From Betaproteobacteria bacterium (GTDB taxonomy: Bacteria; Pseudomonadota; Gammaproteobacteria; Burkholderiales; Burkholderiaceae_D), in the NCBI GenBank assembly GCA_025356395.1, contig JANXTA010000029.1:1-40918 (forward strand): DNA of 40,918 nt. Direction: 5' to 3'. Of this stretch, positions 35,226-40,918 are shown one piece after another. The notes under the pieces were generated by a model, which was given only the letters and a program-made list of their open reading frames with translations, ran no database searches and was not told the DNA's origin. Position 1 is the stretch's first letter; each line of letters begins with the position of its first letter. A program made the position numbers and the translations under genes.

Positions 35226-37226
35226 ATGGTCAGCAACGTGTTCCTGGAATACCGGGAACGAGACGGAGTTTTCGAGGCACAGCAGCAGAGCCGGCGCGCC
35301 AATCGGCGGCGGCTGTTCGTCTTCCTCGCGGTGTTCCTCGTGGTCGCTCTCGTCGGGCTGGTCTACGTGTTCTCGCGGCCGGCGCTGTACCAGGCGACCG
35401 CACGCCTCAACTTCGTGCCGGGCACGGCGCAGCCCGCGGACGATCCGACCCGGGCCAGCGAGAAGCCGTACTCGCTGCGCGACGAAGTCCAGTACCTGAC
35501 CAGCACGACCCTGCTCGGCCGGGTCTGGAACGCGCTGAAGCAATCGTCGACGACGCCGGCCGTCCTACAGAACGGCGATCCACCGGCCACCCTGCAATCG
35601 ATGCTGTCGGTGATGCCGGTCAGCGGCACCAACGTCGTGGCAATCCAGGCGACCGGGCCCGACGCGGCCTTCTTGCCGCTGTTCCTCGACCGGCTGGTCG
35701 CCGACTACCGCAGCAGCCTCGCCGAGCGCTATCTCAACGGGTCGACGGTCGCGATGAACGAGGCCGAGGAGGAAGCCCGCAAGCTCGACGCGAAGCTGCT
35801 CGACAAGCGCCAGGCGATCGACGGATTCCGCGCCCGCAACAATATCGTCTCGGCCGAGCGCGACGAGAACCAGGTGCTGTCGGAGGTCAAGGGCGTCGGC
35901 AGCTCGATCAACGCCGCCAACGAGAAGGTCGTGCAGGCCGAGGCCAGGCTCGGCGCGCTCACCGAGGCCGAAGCCTCGGGCCGCTCGGTCACGCGCGCGA
36001 AGGACAATCCCACGCTCGCCGCGCTCGAGCAGCAGGCCGCCGGCATCCGCGGTGATCTGCAGGAGACGGCGCGGACCTTCACGCCCGAATACATGAAGAT
36101 CGACCCGCGGATCCGTTCGCTGCGAGCGCGGCTCGCAGAGCTCGAGCAGCAGATGGTCACGCAGCGCCAGTCCAGCCAGCAGGGCGCGATCCAGGAAGCC
36201 CGCGAAGAACTCGCCGGCGCCAAGGCTGCCGTCGTCGCGCTGCGCCGGCAGCTCGCGACCAACCAGGACTCGGTGCAGTCGTTCACGTCGCGCTTCAACG
36301 AATTTCGCGTGATGCAGGACCAGCTCACCGGCCTCGAGAAGCTGCAGCAGAAAGCATCCGACCGGCTCGCGACGCTGCAGGCTGAACAGCAGTCACGGCT
36401 GCCGAAGGTCGAGGTGGTCGAGGCCGCATCGACGCCGCAGTCGCCATCGAGTCCGCTTTACGGGCGCGACGCCGCGATCGCCGTCGCGGCTGCGCTGCTC
36501 GCGGGATTGCTGACGTTGGGCGTCGTCGAACTCTTCAACCGACCGGCGCGCGTGCCGTCGACGATCGTCGTGCCGCAGGCCTGGGCGCCTTCCGGCATGA
36601 CGGGACAGGCACCCGCGCTGCCGTCGATGCCGACCTACGACGCGTTGACGCACACCGCCGAGATGGCGCGTCTGCAGGCACCGCAGACGCTGCCGCGCGA
36701 GCTGACGACGGTCGAACTAGATGCGCTGCTGGCGGCGTCGGACGAACGCTCGCGTCCTGCGATCGCGCTGCTGCTGATGGGTCTGACGCCGCGCGAAGTG
36801 GTGTCGCTGCATCGCGGCGACGTGCAGCGTGATCCGGCATCGATCATCGTGACGGGATCGGACGAGCGCTCGGTCGCGTTGCCGCCGAAGGTGCTGGCGT
36901 GGCTGCCCGACCACGAGGAACCGATCGAGGCCGCGCTGCTGGGCACGCCGAGCGGTCGGCCCATCGCCGAAGCGGACCTCAACACGGCGTTGCTGTACGC
37001 GGCGCACGACGCGGGGATAGCCGAGGCCGACGAGGTCACACCCGAGGCGCTGCGCCACACCTACATCACGTTCCTGGTGCGGCAGGGCCTGCGCTTCGCC
37101 GACCTCGCGCGCATCGTCGGCTCGTTGCCCGCGGACCGCCTGGCCACGTATCGACAACTCGTGCCGAGCGGCGCACACGGATCGATCGAACAGGTCGATC
37201 TCGTGCTGCCTGCGATGCGGGACTAG
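35226..37226 (+). CDS. Wzz/GumC-type polysaccharide co-polymerase fused to a degenerate tyrosine-recombinase domain
   Basis: A 666-residue protein. Residues 30-50 form membrane helix 1. The periplasmic part (51-412) starts with the Wzz fold (LYQATARLNFVPG) and has long coiled coils (175-395). The Pro-rich motif STPQSPSSPLYG leads to helix 2 (416-436). This is the plan of PCP proteins for exopolysaccharide chain-length control. The cytoplasmic end is not a tyrosine kinase: from 491 it reads like a tyrosine recombinase. It has LTTVELDALLAASDE, AIALLLMGLTPREVVSLHRGDV, VTPEALRHTYITFLVRQGL and ATYRQL. Only the second Arg (610), His611 and Tyr642 are kept. The first Arg is Thr521, the His of HxxR is Glu607 and the next His is missing. 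Cleavage of DNA is therefore unlikely. A short linker (440-490) joins the parts. Confidence 0.87.
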   Translation: MVSNVFLEYRERDGVFEAQQQSRRANRRRLFVFLAVFLVVALVGLVYVFSRPALYQATARLNFVPGTAQPADDPTRASEKPYSLRDEVQYLTSTTLLGRVWNALKQSSTTPAVLQNGDPPATLQSMLSVMPVSGTNVVAIQATGPDAAFLPLFLDRLVADYRSSLAERYLNGSTVAMNEAEEEARKLDAKLLDKRQAIDGFRARNNIVSAERDENQVLSEVKGVGSSINAANEKVVQAEARLGALTEAEASGRSVTRAKDNPTLAALEQQAAGIRGDLQETARTFTPEYMKIDPRIRSLRARLAELEQQMVTQRQSSQQGAIQEAREELAGAKAAVVALRRQLATNQDSVQSFTSRFNEFRVMQDQLTGLEKLQQKASDRLATLQAEQQSRLPKVEVVEAASTPQSPSSPLYGRDAAIAVAAALLAGLLTLGVVELFNRPARVPSTIVVPQAWAPSGMTGQAPALPSMPTYDALTHTAEMARLQAPQTLPRELTTVELDALLAASDERSRPAIALLLMGLTPREVVSLHRGDVQRDPASIIVTGSDERSVALPPKVLAWLPDHEEPIEAALLGTPSGRPIAEADLNTALLYAAHDAGIAEADEVTPEALRHTYITFLVRQGLRFADLARIVGSLPADRLATYRQLVPSGAHGSIEQVDLVLPAMRD

Positions 37227-38401
37227 GCCGATCCGGGGAAGTGCGAGCCGATGCGCCGGGCTGCATCGGCACTCACGACCAGCAGCCAGTCGCTGCCGCG
37301 CTCCACAACCGCCGCATCGAGCGAGCGGACCCATTCGAGATGGCACAGCTCCGGCCGGTGATCGATCAGCGACTGCATGAGGTCGTCCGGCATCGCGCCA
37401 CGTACTTCGACGTCGGCCACGAAAGCCTCGACCGCAAAGCTGTTGGCCGGGCAGTACTGGACCAGGCGCGCGAGACGTTCGACGATCATCTGGTCCAGCG
37501 CCCGGACCCCGGCGAGGAGCACCTCGCGCCGTACCTCGCCCGCGCCGTCGAAGCGCTCGCGTCGCGCCAACCGGACCTGGACATACCAGGCGCGCAACGC
37601 GCAGAGCTGGCCGACGAAGTGGCCGTTCGCGCGCAGCTTCGGCTCGTTGCCGACCACGGCCGATCCGTCGCGTCGTTCGCGGTCGATGGCGAGCGGCGCA
37701 GTCGACGACAGCCGATCGTTGCCGACCTTGCGGCGGATCACCTGGCCGGCGGCCGTCAGCGAGCCGAAGCCCACCTCGCCCGGCCCGACCATGCCGCTCA
37801 GGCCCCCGACGAACACGCGCCTGCGGTGCAGGAACACGCCCTCGTGGACGTTGCCGATCAGGCTGGGCGTCGCCTTGTCGCCGCGCTCGCCCCAGGGCGT
37901 GAAGTTGAAGTGAATGAAGCCGCTCCCGACCTCGGAGTGGTCCTGCTTCGACGTGCCGCCCGCGACCAGGATGTCACACGCGTTGATCAGCGAGCCCAGC
38001 GTCGCGTAACTCATCAGCACCGTCTGCTTGAGGCCGACGGCATGCGCGGTCGATGCGAACTCCTCGAGGATCGTGGCCGGTCGCACGTGCGCGGACCCGC
38101 CGATCTTCGCGCCGCGGAACAGCACCGCGCCCTCCGCATAGCCGCTGCAGAACTCGCTGTCGGCATCGAACGCGCAGTCGATCGCGGTAACCGGTCCTTC
38201 GCTGCCGATCACGGCACCGCTGCCGATGAACGTGGCCGAACCGGCGATCCGCGCGCCGGGCATCAGGCAGGCGCCCGGTTGCAGTCGTTGCAGGTCGACC
38301 GTGCCGTCGACATACACCTGCGACGGCGAAGGCATCACGAGCCCGCGCTCGACGAGCGCTTCGCCGGGATGCGGTTGCGTCAACGCGATGCGGATGGCCA
38401 T
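37223..38401 (-). CDS. Left-handed beta-helix (GlmU-C-like) protein with unique C-terminal domain
   Basis: A 392-residue protein. The first 260 residues are hexapeptide-repeat-like (GARIAGSATFIGSGAVIGSE, then FRGAKIGGSAHVRP; later DHSEVGSGFIHFNFTPWG, followed by GDKATPSLIGNV and VFVGGLSGMVGPGEVGFGS). This is the fold of sugar-nucleotide acyltransferases. The last 120 residues (from VGNEPKLRANGHFVGQLCA) are helical and I cannot assign them. It starts five bases after the stop of the GlmU-like gene and is almost surely co-translated. Its own stop overlaps that of the convergent Wzz-fusion gene by four bases. It may supply the acetyltransferase function its partner lacks, or bind a sugar nucleotide; this is inference. 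Confidence 0.75.
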   Translation of the reverse strand: MAIRIALTQPHPGEALVERGLVMPSPSQVYVDGTVDLQRLQPGACLMPGARIAGSATFIGSGAVIGSEGPVTAIDCAFDADSEFCSGYAEGAVLFRGAKIGGSAHVRPATILEEFASTAHAVGLKQTVLMSYATLGSLINACDILVAGGTSKQDHSEVGSGFIHFNFTPWGERGDKATPSLIGNVHEGVFLHRRRVFVGGLSGMVGPGEVGFGSLTAAGQVIRRKVGNDRLSSTAPLAIDRERRDGSAVVGNEPKLRANGHFVGQLCALRAWYVQVRLARRERFDGAGEVRREVLLAGVRALDQMIVERLARLVQYCPANSFAVEAFVADVEVRGAMPDDLMQSLIDHRPELCHLEWVRSLDAAVVERGSDWLLVVSADAARRIGSHFPGSA

Positions 38402-38406
38402 CGACG

Positions 38407-39429
38407 TCAGGAGCGCGCGCAGGGCCCGACGATGCGACCCTCGCCGATCTCGATGCGACCGCCTTCGCTGCCATCGATACAGCTGAAGGCACCGATGCGC
38501 GCGCCGCGCAGCACGCTCGCGTGTCGCACGACGGCATAAGGTCCGACCGTCACGCCGTCACCGAGGTACACGTCGCCTTCGAACACGCAACCCACGTCGA
38601 TGGTCACGTCGCGTCCGCAGGCGAGCGTGCCGCGCACGTCGATGCGCGCCGCGTCCATCAACGTGACGCCCGCCGCGAGCAGCCGTTCGGCCTCGTTCGC
38701 CTGGGCCTGACGTTCGAGTTCGACCAGTTGCGCCTTGCTGTTGACGCCGACCGTTTCCCAGACGTGCGCGGGCTGGATCGCGACGACGGCGACCCCGTCC
38801 TTCCGCGCGAGCGCGACGATGTCGGTGAGGTAGTACTCGCCCTGCGCGTTGTCGTTCGAGAGCCCGGCCAGCCAGCCCTTGAGGCGCTCGGTCGGCGCGA
38901 CCAGGATGCCGGTGTTGACCTCGGTGATCGCGCGTTGCGCGGACGTCGCGTCCTTCTCCTCGACGATCGCCTCGATGTGGCCGCTGGCCACATCGCGCAC
39001 GATACGCCCGTATCCGGTGGGATCCGCCAGCGTTACCGTGAGGATGGCGAGCACTTCTGTCGCAGCCGCTGAACCATCATCGGCCACATCGCTCAAACTG
39101 CGTAGCGTTTCAGCGCGCGTCAGCGGCACGTCGCCGTACAGCACTAGGGTTCGCGCCCCGTTGTCGAGGAACGGGACCGCCTGCTGCACCGCATGTCCGG
39201 TGCCGCGTTGCGGTTCCTGCACGGCCCACCGCAGGGCCGGGTCGTCGAAGGTCTTGCGGACCAGGTCGCCGCCATGACCGATGACCACGGTGATGCGGGC
39301 ATCGGGGAGTTGTCGGGCAGTATCGAGCACGCGTGCCAGCATGGGACGGCCTGCGATGGGATGCAGGACCTTGGGCAGCGCGGAGTTCATCCGCTTGCCC
39401 ATGCCGGCAGCGAGAACGACGACATTCAT
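38407..39429 (-). CDS. glmU: GlmU-like UDP-GlcNAc pyrophosphorylase, truncated in the acetyltransferase domain
   Basis: A 340-residue protein; bacterial GlmU is normally about 450. The uridyltransferase domain is complete: [76 protein letters not shown]-type segment and VGVNSKAQL. The beta-helix starts normally ([20 protein letters not shown]) but the protein stops at [10 protein letters not shown] after the first coils. The lost part holds the acetyltransferase Lys, His, Tyr and Asn residues. It should make UDP-GlcNAc from GlcNAc-1-phosphate but not acetylate GlcN-1-phosphate. The next gene, five bases on, encodes another beta-helix protein. A full GlmU may exist elsewhere. Confidence 0.88.
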   Translation of the reverse strand: MNVVVLAAGMGKRMNSALPKVLHPIAGRPMLARVLDTARQLPDARITVVIGHGGDLVRKTFDDPALRWAVQEPQRGTGHAVQQAVPFLDNGARTLVLYGDVPLTRAETLRSLSDVADDGSAAATEVLAILTVTLADPTGYGRIVRDVASGHIEAIVEEKDATSAQRAITEVNTGILVAPTERLKGWLAGLSNDNAQGEYYLTDIVALARKDGVAVVAIQPAHVWETVGVNSKAQLVELERQAQANEAERLLAAGVTLMDAARIDVRGTLACGRDVTIDVGCVFEGDVYLGDGVTVGPYAVVRHASVLRGARIGAFSCIDGSEGGRIEIGEGRIVGPCARS

Positions 39430-39547
39430 GAGCGATCTTCGGGCGGGTTCGCGCCGGCGGGATCGCGGCGCTTGTTGTTTGATATCGGATCGCTGCCAGG
39501 AGGCGCCGGGACTGCCACGATCGGCGACGAAGGAAACGGAAGCGCGA

Positions 39548-40462
39548 ATGGAAAAAAAGTTTAGCACGCAGGGTTTGCGTTCCATGGGCCTGAAGCGGGC
39601 TGTCGCCCTGGGCCTCGCGGTCGTGGCGACAATCGCCGTCAGTGCCTGCGGGATGATCAAGACCGGCTATCGCAACGGGGATACGGTGGGGCTGTTCATG
39701 ATGAGCCGCTACCTCGACCTCACGAGCGAGCAGAAGGAGTTCGTCAAGCCGAAGCTGCGTGCCTTGCTGGCCTGGCACAAGACGACGCAGTTGCCCGACT
39801 ACACCGCGCTGGCGACCGAACTGCAGCGCATAGCGGCCCAGCCGATCAGCGACGACGAGGTGACGACGCTGGCCGAACAGATGCGTCGTCGCGCCTACGC
39901 CACCGTCGATCATGCGATGCCCGACATCGCGGACATCGCGTTGCGCCTCACGCCGGACAACATCAGGGCGCTGCAGGACAAGTTCGCCGACGACGATGCG
40001 GTCTTCCGCAAGGACTACCTCAAGGGAGACCTCGAGAAGCGTCAGGAGGCCCGCTACACGAAGACGCTCGAGCGTGTCGAGGAGTGGTACGGCAGCTTCA
40101 GCAAGGAACAGAGGATCGCGATCCGCCAGTTCTCGGACGCGCGGCCGCTCGACAACGCCATCCTGCTGTCCGAGCGTCAGCGTCGCGAGAGCGACATCAT
40201 CGACCTGCTCAAGCGCGTCGAACGCGAGAAGCCGTCACGCGAGGCGGTCGTCGCGATGTTGAGAGGCGTGGCCGAACGTTTCGACCAGAGCCCCGACCCG
40301 GCGAAGCGGGCCTTCGTGGACTCGTTGCACCGGGCGACCGACGGGATGAACTCGCGGATCCACAACCTCGCGACGCCGCAGCAGCGAGCCAGGGCGGTCG
40401 CCAAGCTGCAGGAGTGGATCGACGACTTCCGGGAACTGTCGGCGGAAGCCCGGGGGGCTTGA
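39548..40462 (+). CDS. DUF6279 lipoprotein
   Basis: A 304-residue lipoprotein. The signal region [20 protein letters not shown] ends in a lipobox (VSAC) and the mature protein starts [13 protein letters not shown]. The body has the DUF6279 pattern ([21 protein letters not shown], then DVALRLTP-like and [15 protein letters not shown] regions), mostly helical. The family is found in beta- and gammaproteobacteria near cell-envelope genes and has no known function. GGAAG lies before ATG 39548. It is divergent from the GlmU-like gene across 118 bp, and may share regulation with it. Confidence 0.88.
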   Translation: MEKKFSTQGLRSMGLKRAVALGLAVVATIAVSACGMIKTGYRNGDTVGLFMMSRYLDLTSEQKEFVKPKLRALLAWHKTTQLPDYTALATELQRIAAQPISDDEVTTLAEQMRRRAYATVDHAMPDIADIALRLTPDNIRALQDKFADDDAVFRKDYLKGDLEKRQEARYTKTLERVEEWYGSFSKEQRIAIRQFSDARPLDNAILLSERQRRESDIIDLLKRVEREKPSREAVVAMLRGVAERFDQSPDPAKRAFVDSLHRATDGMNSRIHNLATPQQRARAVAKLQEWIDDFRELSAEARGA

Positions 40463-40496
40463 AGAAACCGGCGCCCCCAACACGAAGGGAACGCAG

Positions 40497-40521
40497 TTCC
40501 TTCTCCCGCTGGGAGAAGGAA
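40497..40521. repeat. Perfect 11-bp inverted repeat (REP-like hairpin)
   Basis: TTCCTTCTCCC at 40497-40507 pairs with GGGAGAAGGAA at 40511-40521 around a GCT loop. Such CCTTCTCCC/GGGAGAAGG hairpins are frequent dispersed intergenic elements in high-GC proteobacteria. It lies between two convergent genes and could help to stop transcription on both sides, though it lacks a T-run. Confidence 0.7.
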
Positions 40522-40536
40522 TACTGCCGACAGGGA

Positions 40537-40918
40537 CTAGATGTCGAGTTGCAATAGGTTGTTCTGGCCGAGTCGCGAGGCTGGAGGTCTGAAGCCGAGA
40601 GCGGAGTGCGGTCGTCTCGCGTTGTAGAAGTTGACGAAGGCCGGCAGCAACGCGGTGCGCTCAGCGCTGTTGTCGTAGCTGCGGACGTCTGCCCATTCGC
40701 GCAGGCAAGTCTGGATGAAGCGCTCGGCCTTGCCGTTGGTTTGCGGTCGATACGGTCGGGTGAAGCTGTGCTTGATGCCGAGAGCCAGGCACACCTTGGC
40801 GAACAGCTTCGATCGATACGCGGAGCCGTTGTCGGTCAGCAAGCGCTCGATGCGCACGCCGAGCGCGGCGTAGTGAGCAACGGCGTTTTGCAGGAAGGCG
40901 ACGGCCGAGTCTTTCCGT
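40537..40918 (-). mobile_element. IS481-family transposase, C-terminal part (runs off the window)
   Basis: The minus-strand frame is open from the window edge (40918) to the stop at 40537. It contains RLLTDNGSAYRSKLF (second Asp of DDE), the block FTRPYRPQTNGKAERFIQT (catalytic Glu) and FYNARRPHSALGFRPPASRL, the standard end of IS481/IS3-type integrase cores. The N-terminal part and one element end are outside the window, so integrity is unknown. The frame is undamaged over the visible 126 codons. Confidence 0.9.

Noticed and set aside
36696-37160. Possibility that the recombinase-like region is a separate integrase gene or mobile-element remnant.
   Set aside because: It is in one uninterrupted frame with the membrane part, joined by a plausible linker, without a start site, and no other phage or integron feature is near.
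40497-40521. Inverted repeat considered as the terminal repeat of the IS481 element.
   Set aside because: Both arms lie together as a hairpin and the same type of element is common between genes; an IS end would have only one arm here.

Overview
The window is GC-rich chromosomal DNA (about two thirds G+C by eye) of a proteobacterium. A betaproteobacterium, probably Burkholderiales or a near relative, fits best. The evidence is the glmS - Lrp/AsnC regulator - glmU neighbourhood, a DUF6279 lipoprotein, a DUF3311/sodium:solute symporter pair, a TAXI solute-binding protein, MmgE/PrpD, a PEP-CTERM protein, and IS5 and IS481 ends. The taxon is an inference. No rRNA, complete tRNA or CRISPR was seen.

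Left part (1-14.7 kb). The window opens in the 3' end of an IS5-family transposase next to a broken WYL-type regulator. Then come a coupled operon (BtuF-like binding protein and PP-loop ATPase), a DUF1348 protein, two diguanylate cyclases (a GAF/multi-PAS sensor and a membrane sensor, both with the product-inhibition site), a symporter operon, and a ketopantoate-reductase/tautomerase operon. From about 11.7 to 13.5 kb the DNA is decaying: a DUF4242 gene broken by an 8-bp repeat expansion, shards of an AAA ATPase, and a frameshifted DoxX-like membrane gene. Two minus-strand terminators close small, poorly known genes here.

Middle part (14.7-30.7 kb). This holds a CI-like DNA-binding protein with an inverted repeat in front, a cupin, DUF808, an MddA-like methyltransferase, a TAXI binding protein, a PPOX-fold protein and a prolyl oligopeptidase. 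A broken Fic gene has lost its inhibitory region but keeps its active-site motif. A divergent AraC regulator/short-chain dehydrogenase pair follows, in which the dehydrogenase lacks the catalytic tyrosine. Next are a thioesterase - MmgE/PrpD operon, an ECF sigma factor - Ser/Thr kinase pair, and a membrane protein with an internal duplication.

Right part (31-40.9 kb) is a cell-surface and amino-sugar region. A PEP-CTERM protein is translationally coupled to a DUF1566 protein. Next come glmS, a divergent Lrp regulator, and a Wzz/GumC-type polysaccharide co-polymerase whose cytoplasmic end is a degenerate tyrosine-recombinase domain instead of the usual tyrosine kinase. A left-handed beta-helix protein and a GlmU-like uridyltransferase follow; the latter stops before the acetyltransferase active site. 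A DUF6279 lipoprotein and an IS481 transposase end the window. GlmS and the GlmU-like enzyme would supply UDP-amino sugar, and the Wzz-like protein would act in polysaccharide export or chain-length control. The Wzz-recombinase fusion and the split GlmU/beta-helix pair are the best candidates for something not yet described.
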